From the NCBI RefSeq assembly GCF_000620065.1, contig NZ_JHVI01000030.1, positions 1-36,865 of the forward strand: a stretch of 36,865 nucleotides of DNA, written 5' to 3'. Source of the DNA: Meiothermus cerbereus DSM 11376 (GTDB taxonomy: Bacteria; Deinococcota; Deinococci; Deinococcales; Thermaceae). Below are positions 6,842-14,575 of this stretch, in pieces. A model generated the notes under the pieces. It was not told the origin of the DNA. It was given only the letters and a program-made list of their open reading frames with translations, and ran no database searches. How positions within the stretch are numbered: position 1 is the first letter of the stretch; every line of letters begins with the position of its first letter. The translations under genes and the position numbers were made by a program.

Positions 6842-7948
6842 ATGGTGCAGTCCAGAGACAACACCAATCCCACCCTGGAGCAGTCGCCACCGAGCTTTGT
6901 TGTGGTCGGCCAGCCCACCGCAGGCCTCCGCTTCCTGGCCGAAGCCCTACCTCCGGTAATGATGGCCGCCGGCTACCACTTTGAACCCGAGGCCGAAGCG
7001 CCCAGAGCGGTGCTCAACTTCATCCAGGCCGAAAAACCCACCCCTTACCGGCGCAAGGCCCAGGCCACCATGGTGGTCTCGTTTCTGGAGCTGCCGCAAT
7101 TGCCCGCCCAACCCATTACGGCACTATATCCCTATCTGGTACGGGCCCTATCCAACATGCTGGTGGTGTACGTACCGGGGCAGGGGGCGTATTTTTTGAC
7201 CCTCGAGCTCGGTCAGTACCACGAACCCGAAGGCCCCCGCTTTGCCGAGCGGCTATTCGAACGCATCCACCCCATCGCTTCTTCGGTGCTGGTGGTGAAT
7301 AACCGCTTTGAAGCCGACCTCGAGCCCGAGCTCTGGCAGGGTGACGAGCTCACCGAGGAACTACGCCAGGCCGGGCGTCGTCTGGCCGAGTGGAATCTGC
7401 TCCCAGCGGCTTTTCCCATCGAAGAAATTCTGCCGCCCGAAGACCTTCGTCACGTCAAACGGCTCTATGGCATCGGGGGGCTTTCGTATGGCAACCTCTC
7501 GGTGCGTAAGGACGAGCGGCGCTTCTGGATGTCGGCCAGCGGGGTGGACAAGGCCAACCTGCGGGAGATTGGACGCGACATTTTGCTGGTCACCGACTAC
7601 GATCCTATCCAGAATTCCATGCGGCTCTCGGTTCCGCCGGGCCTCGAGCCGCGTCGGGTCAGCGTGGATGCCATCGAGCACTGGATGATCTACCGCGAGC
7701 ACCCCCAGGTGGGGGCCATCATCCACGTGCACGCCTGGATGGAAAACATCAGCTCAACCCAGTTCAATTACCCCTGCGGCACCTACGAGCTGGCATGCGC
7801 GGTGGCCGAGAAGGTACGCCAGGCCCCCGACCCCAGCCGGGCGGTGGTGGGCCTCAAAAACCACGGTCTGACCATTACCGGGCCCAGCCTGGAAGACATT
7901 TTTGAGCGCATCGAGGGCCGCCTTTTGCGTCAGGTGCCCATGACCTAG
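6842..7948 (+). CDS. Class II aldolase/adducin-domain protein with a novel N-terminal domain
   Basis: 368 residues. The ATG at 6842 was chosen over one at 6827 because GGAGGG (6829-6834) lies 7 nt before it. Residues about 1-175 (FVVVGQPTAGLRFLAEALPP onward) match no family I recognise. Residues about 185-368 are a class II aldolase fold: LYGIGGLSYGNLSVR, HVHAW supplying two metal-binding histidines, and LKNHGLTITG supplying the third. Aligned on the His and Tyr of the preceding helix, the usual catalytic Glu falls on an Asp (SVDAIEHWMIY). Family members are fuculose/ribulose-phosphate aldolases or methylthioribulose-phosphate dehydratase, but the fusion makes substrate unpredictable. Transcribed away from rfbA; its 3' end overlaps the convergent next gene by 4 nt. 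Confidence 0.8.
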   Translation: MVQSRDNTNPTLEQSPPSFVVVGQPTAGLRFLAEALPPVMMAAGYHFEPEAEAPRAVLNFIQAEKPTPYRRKAQATMVVSFLELPQLPAQPITALYPYLVRALSNMLVVYVPGQGAYFLTLELGQYHEPEGPRFAERLFERIHPIASSVLVVNNRFEADLEPELWQGDELTEELRQAGRRLAEWNLLPAAFPIEEILPPEDLRHVKRLYGIGGLSYGNLSVRKDERRFWMSASGVDKANLREIGRDILLVTDYDPIQNSMRLSVPPGLEPRRVSVDAIEHWMIYREHPQVGAIIHVHAWMENISSTQFNYPCGTYELACAVAEKVRQAPDPSRAVVGLKNHGLTITGPSLEDIFERIEGRLLRQVPMT

Positions 7949-8631
7949 AGGTCGGCCACCCTGGCCGCCTGGTACGCCTCCACCCGTTCACGCAGGCGCC
8001 TTGCTCGCTTTAGCAAAGGTTCGGCCTGGCCGGCGAGCTGGGCCTGGAATTCCAGCGCCACCACCTTGCCGGGGGTAAAGGCCCGTCCGTCGGGGTTGGG
8101 AAACAGGCTGTTCAAAAGCTCAAAGTCTGGGTCGGAGCGCCAGTCCGCCTCTTTTTTGAGCCGGTCGAGGTAGCCCCACTGAAAGCGCTCCTCACTGAGC
8201 TGACCAGCAATGTAACCATCCAGCAAATCCAGGTAGGCCTGCAGCCCCACCACAGCGGGGTTGCGTATAGGTTTGCCAATGTGAACCGGCAGCGAGGCCA
8301 GCAGGAGGGGCTCGAGGTGCTCGGGGTTGATGTTCCAGTTGTCCAGGTCGAAAAGGGGCCGGGCCTGGTGGAAGAGGATGAACTGCGGGCTCTGATGCTT
8401 GATGCCGGTGCGGGCCTCGAGGTGGTTGGAGGCCGGGCGATCCTCAGGAATACGGATGATGCCAAGGGCCACGTCCGGGCGGGGCTTTAGGCATTGCTGC
8501 ACATACTGCATGGCCTCCAGGGTCTTGTCGCTGGTGCTGGCCTTGAAGATGGCGGCCAGCTCGTAGCGCTCCAGAAAAGCGTCCACATCCTGGGGCATTC
8601 TCAGGGGGAAGACTCGTTCGTGCAGGCTCAT
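7945..8631 (-). CDS. Bacilliredoxin-like (YtxJ/BrxC, DUF2847) protein lacking the active-site Cys, with C-terminal extension
   Basis: 228 residues. Residues about 1-110 resemble the monothiol bacilliredoxin family BrxC/YtxJ: FLERYELAAIFKAST at the site where that family has a TCPIS-type motif, and the diagnostic TGIKHQSPQFILF. Here the motif reads TSDKT, so the redox cysteine is replaced by Ser. The remaining about 115 residues are mostly helical with a basic C-terminus and are not recognised. BrxC removes bacillithiol from proteins; without the Cys this one may bind rather than reduce. Start ATG 8631, with TATCGT (8640-8645) 8 nt upstream and no Shine-Dalgarno, suggesting a leaderless mRNA. 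Family call is moderate; function unknown. Confidence 0.65.
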   Translation of the reverse strand: MSLHERVFPLRMPQDVDAFLERYELAAIFKASTSDKTLEAMQYVQQCLKPRPDVALGIIRIPEDRPASNHLEARTGIKHQSPQFILFHQARPLFDLDNWNINPEHLEPLLLASLPVHIGKPIRNPAVVGLQAYLDLLDGYIAGQLSEERFQWGYLDRLKKEADWRSDPDFELLNSLFPNPDGRAFTPGKVVALEFQAQLAGQAEPLLKRARRLRERVEAYQAARVADL

Positions 8632-8691
8632 TCTGCTCTACGATACGCCAACCCAGCGGCTGGCTGCCGTAAGGCAGGTTTCGGTTTGAGC

Positions 8692-9423
8692 TCATGCCCC
8701 ACCCGAGATGAGGGCTTCCATGCCCTCCACCGCGCCCAGGCGCAAGGTGCAGTCAGCCCAGCCAGACAGTGGGGTAGGGTTGGGGTTAACTTCGATCAGG
8801 TAAGCCCCCTTCCTGCTGGCCAGACGGCCCAGGCTGGCAGCGGGCTCGACCTCGGCGCTGGTGCCAATCACCAGGGCTACCTCGGCCTCGGCAAAGGCCC
8901 GCTCGGCTTGCTGGTAAGCACCCTGCGGCAGCAGCTCGCCAAACCAGACCACATCCGGGCGGCCCCTATGGCCGCAACCAGGGCAGTATGGCGGGGGCGC
9001 AAACTGGGCCGGGTCGGGAAGCAAAAACCGCTGTTCGCAGCGCTCGCAACGCCCCCTGGCAATGTTTCCGTGTAGCTCAACTAGACGGGTTGATCCTGCC
9101 CGACCGTGCAGGCCATCCACGTTTTGCGTCACCAGTAAAAAACCCTCCCCGACCCGCTGCTCCAGCGCGGCCAGCAGGATATGGGCCGGGTTGGGCTGGG
9201 CTTCCATCACCCGCTGGTAGCGCCAGGCATACCACTCCCAGACTTTTTGGGGGTTGCGGGCGTAGGCCCAGGGGGTGGCGTATTCTTCGATATCGAAGTC
9301 CTTCCACAGCCCCGCGGCATCGCGAAAGGTGGGAATACCCGAGGGCTGGGAGATGCCCGCCCCGGTGAGCACCGCAACCCGGCGGGCAGTCAACAAGCGC
9401 TTGCGGGCAGTATCCAGGTTCAT
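8692..9423 (-). CDS. cobB: NAD-dependent protein deacylase, sirtuin (CobB type)
   Basis: 243 residues from ATG 9423, where homology begins; an upstream in-frame extension has no support. Sirtuin motifs in order: TGAGIS (20-25) and GIPTFR, TQNVD (99-103), catalytic His at 118 (LVELHGN), four zinc cysteines at 126, 129, 147 and 150, VVWFGE and GTSAEVEPA. Tyr65 and Arg68 (YAWR) match the Tyr-x2-Arg pair that lets class III sirtuins (SIRT5, E. coli CobB) remove succinyl or malonyl groups, so desuccinylase activity is likely. TACACT (9430-9435, minus) is 6 nt before the ATG, indicating a leaderless transcript. Divergent from the NAD(P)HX repair gene, 57 nt apart: two NAD-linked functions back to back. 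Confidence 0.94.
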   Translation of the reverse strand: MNLDTARKRLLTARRVAVLTGAGISQPSGIPTFRDAAGLWKDFDIEEYATPWAYARNPQKVWEWYAWRYQRVMEAQPNPAHILLAALEQRVGEGFLLVTQNVDGLHGRAGSTRLVELHGNIARGRCERCEQRFLLPDPAQFAPPPYCPGCGHRGRPDVVWFGELLPQGAYQQAERAFAEAEVALVIGTSAEVEPAASLGRLASRKGAYLIEVNPNPTPLSGWADCTLRLGAVEGMEALISGGA

Positions 9424-9480
9424 GGGAACAGTGTACGGGAGGGGCCAGGCTTCGTAGAATACAGCCAGCCTGTAGCGAAC
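9424..9480. promoter_or_regulatory. 57-nt divergent promoter between cobB and nnrE/nnrD
   Basis: Minus: TACACT at 9430-9435, 6 nt before the cobB ATG. Plus: TAGAAT at 9455-9460, 20 nt before the ATG at 9481. Neither has a good -35. The two promoters overlap, so the genes may be coordinately controlled. Confidence 0.4.
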
Positions 9481-10959
9481 ATGCGACTCTATAGCGCCCA
9501 AGCCATGCGCGAAGCCGACCAGCGGGCCACTGCCCTGGGTTATCCCAGCCTGGTCTTAATGGATACCGCCGGAAGACGAACCGCCAAACGGCTTTTGCAG
9601 CACTATGTGGGGCGCAAGATTGCCGTGCTTTGCGGCAAGGGCAACAACGGCGGCGATGGTCTGGTGGCCGCCCGCTGGCTGGCCTACTGGGGGCACCCGG
9701 TGGCCGTGTATGCCGCCGAGGGCCAGGAAGGGGACGCGGCCACCATGCGAGCGGCCCTACAGGCCCACGGCCTGGCCATAGCCCCCCTCTCGTCCTGGGA
9801 GCCCGAGAACCACACCGTGGTGCTGGACGCGCTCTTCGGTACGGGCTTGCGGGGGCCGCTGGAGGGCTTTTATAAAGCGCTGGTCGAGAAGGTTAACCGG
9901 TCTGGCCTACCGGTGGTGGCAATAGACCTTCCTTCGGGGCTGCCCTACCAGCCCCACATTCGCGCCGACCTGACCGTGGCCCTGGGCGGCCTCAAGCCTG
10001 AGCACCTGTTTTACCCCCACCGCTCGGCCTGCGGTCGGATTGTGCTGGATTCTATTGGAATGCCTCCCCGGGCGCTGGACAACCCTGAGCTACCCGAGCT
10101 GCTCTGCCAGGCAAGCATGCGCCCTTTGTTGCCTATCCGGCCTGGCAACGCCCATAAAGGCGCGGTAGGGCGGGTGCTGGTGGTGGGGGGGCATCGCAGC
10201 TATACCGGCGCGCCCAGCCTGGCAGCCCTGGGGGCCTACCGCAGCGGGGCGGGGCTGGTCACGGTGGCCTACCCTGCCGACTGCCAGGTTAACCCGCCCC
10301 TGGAGGCGGTCAGGCTGCCCCTATTGGAGTGGAACACCACCCACCTGCAAACCACCAGGGCCGAGGCGGTAGCGGTGGGTATGGGCGCTGGCGAGGGGGG
10401 CATGGAGGCCGCGCTGGCCGCGCTGGGGCTGCAAAAGCCTACAGTGCTGGACGCCGACGCGCTACAGGATAAGGTTTTGCAGGCCTACCGCAAAGCCGGC
10501 CTCCCCACCGTGCTAACCCCCCACCCCGGCGAGGCCAGCCGCCTGCTGGGCCTTCCCAGCGAACAGATTGCCCACTCTCCCCTCGAGGCTGCCCAAGCCC
10601 TGGCAAGGCGCTACCCTGGGCTGGTGGTGGTGCTCAAAGGAGGCCCCACCGTGCTGGCCTGTCTACCACCCCAAACACCCACCTCCCAGCCCCTACTCGC
10701 CGTCAACAGCACCGGCAACCCCAGCATGGCCACCGGTGGGATGGGCGATGTGCTGGCGGGGGTTATCGCCGCCTTGCTGGCAGCAGGACTTTCGGCTTGG
10801 GAGGCCGCCCGCCTGGGGGTTTATGTGCACGGGCTGGCCGGGGACCGCGTCAGCAGAACCGGACTGCTGGCCCACGAGGTGGCCGAGGCCATACCCGAAG
10901 CCCTGAAGCAGCTAGGCTCCGGCGTGGTCAGAGACTTCTGGGAGCCTGGGTTTTATTGA
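9481..10959 (+). CDS. nnr: Bifunctional NAD(P)H-hydrate epimerase / ADP-dependent NAD(P)H-hydrate dehydratase
   Basis: 492 residues from ATG 9481 (MRLYSAQAMREAD, the typical opening of the epimerase). The N-terminal half (about 1-210) has LCGKGNNGGDGLVAARWL, DALFGTGL and IDLPSGL: the epimerase that interconverts R and S forms of hydrated NAD(P)H. The C-terminal half (about 220-490) has KGAVGRVLVVGGHRSYTGAP, LDADAL, TPHPGEASRLLG, VVLKGG and STGNPSMATGGMGDVLAG: the ADP-dependent dehydratase that restores NAD(P)H. This fusion is the usual bacterial arrangement (YjeF/Nnr). It stops inside the 3' end of the convergent membrane-protein gene (32-nt overlap). Confidence 0.95.
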   Translation: MRLYSAQAMREADQRATALGYPSLVLMDTAGRRTAKRLLQHYVGRKIAVLCGKGNNGGDGLVAARWLAYWGHPVAVYAAEGQEGDAATMRAALQAHGLAIAPLSSWEPENHTVVLDALFGTGLRGPLEGFYKALVEKVNRSGLPVVAIDLPSGLPYQPHIRADLTVALGGLKPEHLFYPHRSACGRIVLDSIGMPPRALDNPELPELLCQASMRPLLPIRPGNAHKGAVGRVLVVGGHRSYTGAPSLAALGAYRSGAGLVTVAYPADCQVNPPLEAVRLPLLEWNTTHLQTTRAEAVAVGMGAGEGGMEAALAALGLQKPTVLDADALQDKVLQAYRKAGLPTVLTPHPGEASRLLGLPSEQIAHSPLEAAQALARRYPGLVVVLKGGPTVLACLPPQTPTSQPLLAVNSTGNPSMATGGMGDVLAGVIAALLAAGLSAWEAARLGVYVHGLAGDRVSRTGLLAHEVAEAIPEALKQLGSGVVRDFWEPGFY

Positions 10960-11641
10960 CGCCCAGCAGCAGCACGCTCATCGCCAGCATCCACAAAATA
11001 TCGTAGGTAACGATGGACCACTGGGCGGGCGGTACACCCCCCAGAAGGTAGACCACTCGAGCCAGACTACCCAGCACCAGCGCCCACACCACCCCCTGCA
11101 AATAGCGCCCAATGCGCCCCCCAGCCAGCATGGAGGTTTGCTGGACAAAAAGCAGGGTCAGGTAAAAAGCCGCCCCGGCATAAATCAGCTCGGTCACGCT
11201 CAGAGGACGAAGCAGGGTGCTAAGGGCCGAAAGCAATACCCCTCCCAGTCCAGCCACCAGGGCCAGGCGCTGCGAAAACCCCAGGGGATAAAAACCCTGG
11301 CCCTCCATGCGGAAAGGAAGCAGGCTACCCATTAGCAGCAAGAGGGCCACGCCCACCAGGTAGACGCCCTCGCGCACCTCCTGGGTGCTGAGGCCGGTGA
11401 CCACCTGGTAGGTAAACAGCAGGTCGCCCGCACCCAGAAACAACAAACCCACCGCCAGGCCAGACAGGGCTGCGCGCAAAATGACCGGCGAGCGGGCCGC
11501 AACCTGCCACAGCGCGTAGGCCCCAACAAAGTTGGACAGACTCACAGCCAGGTTGCGGGCATAGGAATCGCCCAGCAAACCCATCAACCAAACCAGCCAC
11601 AGTAGACCCAGCAGACCGTACATCATGAACCCCGCCATCAT
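10928..11641 (-). CDS. Multi-pass membrane protein of unknown function
   Basis: 237 residues from ATG 11641; ATG 11638 is equally possible and fits AAAAGG at 6 nt spacing better. About seven to eight hydrophobic helices are spread over the whole length (for example LLGLLWLVWLMGLLG, SGLAVGLLFLGAGDLLF, LVGVALLLLMGSLLPF, LVLGSLARVVYLLGG), with a short polar C-tail. It resembles the membrane sensor modules found in front of signalling domains, but no output domain follows. It lies 36 nt downstream of the PATAN-like gene, probably in one operon, which hints at a signalling role. Not recognised as a named family. Confidence 0.7.
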   Translation of the reverse strand: MMAGFMMYGLLGLLWLVWLMGLLGDSYARNLAVSLSNFVGAYALWQVAARSPVILRAALSGLAVGLLFLGAGDLLFTYQVVTGLSTQEVREGVYLVGVALLLLMGSLLPFRMEGQGFYPLGFSQRLALVAGLGGVLLSALSTLLRPLSVTELIYAGAAFYLTLLFVQQTSMLAGGRIGRYLQGVVWALVLGSLARVVYLLGGVPPAQWSIVTYDILWMLAMSVLLLGVNKTQAPRSL

Positions 11642-11677
11642 ACGCCTTTTGCCACAGCTGCGTGTCAAAGTAGCCCG

Positions 11678-12523
11678 CTACAAAGTGGGTCGCAGCAGGC
11701 GGTCGAAAAGGATGGCTGCGCCAGGCTCGAGGCTCTCAATCAGCCAGCGGCGCAGGTCTTTTTCAAGGGCAGTGGGGTCGTCGGCGGGGTAAATTTTGCG
11801 CAGGCGCTCGAGGGCCGACGGCGCGCCGCGCCCCATGTACTCCTTGAGTACCTCATGGGCGGCGTTCCACACCACGTTCAGCCGGATGCTCCGCTCTTGC
11901 TGGTCTTCCTGCCGGGCCAGCTCGAGCAGGTCGGGGGGGGCCTGGCTGGGGGCCTGCACCAGGTGCAGGTGCCCTTGAGGAAACTCTTGCGGCAGCTCTG
12001 AGGCAAAAAGACGCTTTCCACGGGCAAAAAACCAGACCCGCCCCACCAGGCCATCCTCGTGCACCAGCGCTCCAGTAAACTGTTCCTGCGTCAGCGAGTC
12101 CACCAGGTCTGCAACTACCACACCGCCGGCGGCCATCCCGCTCATGCGCAGCAAACCCTGGGTAAGGGCTACCAGCGGAGGCAGGTCATCGGGTTGAAGG
12201 GGGTAGAGCGAGAGCGTAGCCTGGCCCAGTTCACGCAGCAAGGCCCTATAGGCCACAGTACCGCTCAGGTGGCCGTAGGTCATCTGCCGCCAGGCCCCCA
12301 GGAGCTGGCCGCGATAGAAGGCCAGCCAGCCCCGCTCCTCCCCCGAAAATCGGGCCAGCGCGTAGCCGCAAAAGCCCTCCCCCTGCAACCGCTCGACCAA
12401 TTCGGCGGCCAGCAAGCCGCCCGGCACACCCTCGGCCAGGGGATCGCGCTTTGGCAGCGCGTCGAGCAGGCGGCCCATCAAAGCGGGCGAGATGTGCTCG
12501 AGCAAACCCCGGTTCTCACCCAC
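11678..12523 (-). CDS. Probable PATAN/DUF4388-related protein with two similar domains
   Basis: 281 residues from GTG 12523, chosen because AGGAGG lies 5 nt upstream; upstream alternatives lack this. Two segments look alike and resemble the PATAN pattern (helical start, then glycine-rich strands): ELVERLQGEGFCGYALARFS...GWLAFYRGQLLGAWRQ at about 40-80, and DLVDSLTQEQFTGALVHEDG...VWFFARGKRLFASE at about 140-180. The C-terminal 90 residues are helical and charged. PATAN domains occur in bacterial signalling proteins. The call is by eye from pattern similarity and from the clear DUF4388 gene at 13784; function unknown. It precedes the membrane-protein gene. Confidence 0.55.
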   Translation of the reverse strand: MGENRGLLEHISPALMGRLLDALPKRDPLAEGVPGGLLAAELVERLQGEGFCGYALARFSGEERGWLAFYRGQLLGAWRQMTYGHLSGTVAYRALLRELGQATLSLYPLQPDDLPPLVALTQGLLRMSGMAAGGVVVADLVDSLTQEQFTGALVHEDGLVGRVWFFARGKRLFASELPQEFPQGHLHLVQAPSQAPPDLLELARQEDQQERSIRLNVVWNAAHEVLKEYMGRGAPSALERLRKIYPADDPTALEKDLRRWLIESLEPGAAILFDRLLRPTL

Positions 12524-12911
12524 AGCCCCTCCTACCCTCCAACCCAGGCTTGCACAAAAGCCGTGAGCCCCAGCCAAACACCGCTGCCACGGGCTGCCAT
12601 CCGAGCGCCCAAAGCCTCATTGATGCCCGGCTGGCTTTTAAGAAAACAGGGCCGCACAAAGATGGTCTCGTTGTACCATCCAGCCTGGACATTGCAAGAC
12701 GTGCCCACTATTGACCCAAGGCTTTCTGGCTTGCAAAACCGTGGCCCAAAGCATATCGGTTCCAGAGCTGGCAAGCGCTATACCCTATCATTAGCTTGTA
12801 GTATAGCCTGCTTCCGCTGTTTTTGCCGCCGATGCAGGGCAAAAAGGGTATCTCTGTGAAGCCGGTATAAGGGTATGATGGCTAAGACTACCGCCCTCAA
12901 GCGGGAGAGAT
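12524..12911. other. Gene-free region between divergent PATAN-like gene and thrB
   Basis: 388 nt without a convincing gene. AT content rises toward thrB. Several -10-like boxes lie near thrB (TAGTAT 12799, TATAAG 12866, TATGAT 12874), but none has a good -35 and I cannot choose. The Shine-Dalgarno AGGAGG of the leftward gene is at the left end. Short frames with scattered stops may be old gene remains. Confidence 0.5.
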
Positions 12912-13814
12912 ATGTCTGGCGAAACCGTGCACGTTCTAGTTCCAGCCACCCTGGCCAACCTGGGTTCCGGCTTCGATGCGCTGGGGGTCGCGCTCGACCT
13001 GTACCTCGAGGTTCACGCCACCCCGGCCCCTACTAACCAGCTGCACTACAGCGGCCAGGGGCATGTTCCCAATACCCCCGACAACCTCATCCATCAGGGC
13101 TACCGGGCAGCCTGGCAGGCCCTGGGCGAGGCCCACCCCCCGGCCCTGTCGGTCTGGGCCCATAATCCCATCCCGCTGGCGCGTGGCATGGGCAGCAGCT
13201 CGGCGGCCCTAGTGGCCGGGGCAGCCCTGGCCGACCTGCTATCGGGTCATCAGCTGGGGAAGGATGGAATTTTCCGGGTAACCGCAGCCATCGAGGGACA
13301 CCCTGACAATGTGGCGCCGGCGGTTTATGGGGGTTTTGTGGCCGCGCTGGCCGACCCACCCCTGGCCTTGCCGCTGCCTTCGCCCAGGGGGCTGCGCTTT
13401 GTGCTGGGCGTGCCGGCCTACGAGGTGCCCACGCCGCTGGCCCGGGCCGCTTTGCCCCAAACCATTCCCCACGCCGATGCGGTTTTTAACCTGGCCCGCA
13501 GCGCCCTCTGGCCGGCGGCCCTCTACGCTGGACGGCTGGATGCTTTGCGAGAGGCCGCTAAAGACCGGCTGCACCAGCCCTACCGGGCCCATCTGATGCC
13601 GGGCCTCGAGGCGGCGCTCGAGCGGGTCTACGCCGCAGGTGCCCTGGCGGCTTTTGTGGGAGGCGCAGGCCCTACCCTGGCCGCCCTGAGCGAAACCCCG
13701 CACATCGAGGCCATCCGGCTGGCCATGCAAGATTATGTGGGGCAGGGTTTCACACTGGTGCTGGGTCTGGGAGAAGGTTTGCGATGGAAGGCAGCTTCGA
13801 CACTATCCCGCTAA
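12912..13814 (+). CDS. thrB: Homoserine kinase
   Basis: 300 residues, normal for ThrB, a GHMP-family kinase that phosphorylates homoserine on the way to threonine. Motif 1: VLVPATLANLGSGFDALG. Motif 2, the phosphate-binding loop: PLARGMGSSSAALVAG near residue 90-105. Then EGHPDNVAPAVYGG and, near the C-terminus, FVGGAGPTLAAL (motif 3). ATG 12912 is preceded by GGGAGAG. Other threonine genes are not adjacent. The last 31 nt overlap the DUF4388 gene, so that gene is translated from within thrB. Confidence 0.95.
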   Translation: MSGETVHVLVPATLANLGSGFDALGVALDLYLEVHATPAPTNQLHYSGQGHVPNTPDNLIHQGYRAAWQALGEAHPPALSVWAHNPIPLARGMGSSSAALVAGAALADLLSGHQLGKDGIFRVTAAIEGHPDNVAPAVYGGFVAALADPPLALPLPSPRGLRFVLGVPAYEVPTPLARAALPQTIPHADAVFNLARSALWPAALYAGRLDALREAAKDRLHQPYRAHLMPGLEAALERVYAAGALAAFVGGAGPTLAALSETPHIEAIRLAMQDYVGQGFTLVLGLGEGLRWKAASTLSR

Positions 13815-14536
13815 GCGATGTGCTCCAGATGATCCACGCCAACAGTGGAACGGGCATCCTGCACCTTCAGTCCAATCGGCTCCCGCTAAAGTTGCAATTC
13901 ATGCTGGGTGAGGTGGTGGGAGGAAGCATCCTGGACTGGGAAGGCTTCGAAGCAATTGCCTCCTTTCCGCTCCACCCGGAGCAGGGCCATTTCAGGTTCG
14001 AAGCAGGCCGGGTTCAAGGGGTTCCGCTGATGTCGTTTAAGGCTTTTTTGGGCGAGTGGGCCCGCATGAACGACCAGTGGGCCCGCTTCCGCAGTGTGCT
14101 AGACTCCCCCAGCCGGGTACTGGAAACACCTCGAGCGGTGGAGCCTTACGCGGTTTTTGTGGGGGGCAAAAGTGTTCGGGCCGCTGCTAAGAGCTGGGGG
14201 GTTCCGCTGATCATTGCTGCAGAACGAGCCTGGCGAGGGCTGCGGGAAGGCGACCTCAGCAAGCTGCGCAAGTATGCCTGGTTTGCCCTGCGCATCCGCC
14301 ACCCCTCGGCCCGGCGCACCCAGGCGGGCATCCGCAATCCCAAAGACCTGACCGTGCTGCTCGATGGCAGCCGCAACCTAGGTGAACTCATCCAGAGCGG
14401 CCTGCCCATTGCTCAGGTTCGCACCTACCTGATTGAGCGCATTACCAGCGGGGAACTCGAGCCCCCCGGTAGGGGCTGGATATTGCGCGACCTGTTGTGG
14501 GAGCTCGAGGCCGAGCAGCTTGCCAACCCCGCTTGA
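13784..14536 (+). CDS. DUF4388 (PATAN-type) domain protein
   Basis: 250 residues. The first about 80 residues match DUF4388: MEGSFDTIPLSDVLQMIHAN, SGTGILHLQS, LKLQFMLGEVVGGSILDWEG, and HFRFEAGRV. DUF4388 proteins are found in two-component and motility-linked signalling in many bacteria. The middle has a small basic segment, and the C-terminus (RNLGELIQSGLPIAQVRTYL and on) looks like a helical or winged-helix region. ATG 13784 has GGAGAAGG just upstream, inside thrB (31-nt overlap), so it is translationally coupled to thrB for no obvious metabolic reason. Partner and function unknown. Confidence 0.75.
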   Translation: MEGSFDTIPLSDVLQMIHANSGTGILHLQSNRLPLKLQFMLGEVVGGSILDWEGFEAIASFPLHPEQGHFRFEAGRVQGVPLMSFKAFLGEWARMNDQWARFRSVLDSPSRVLETPRAVEPYAVFVGGKSVRAAAKSWGVPLIIAAERAWRGLREGDLSKLRKYAWFALRIRHPSARRTQAGIRNPKDLTVLLDGSRNLGELIQSGLPIAQVRTYLIERITSGELEPPGRGWILRDLLWELEAEQLANPA

Positions 14537-14575
14537 AGCAGCCCGCACGTCCTGGGTGTTGACCAGCGCTGGTTG

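Noticed and set aside
14562-14573. ACCAGCGCTGGT palindrome between the DUF4388 gene and pgm
   Set aside because: It has no loop and cannot form a stable hairpin; only 12 bp and no T run, so it was not called as a terminator.
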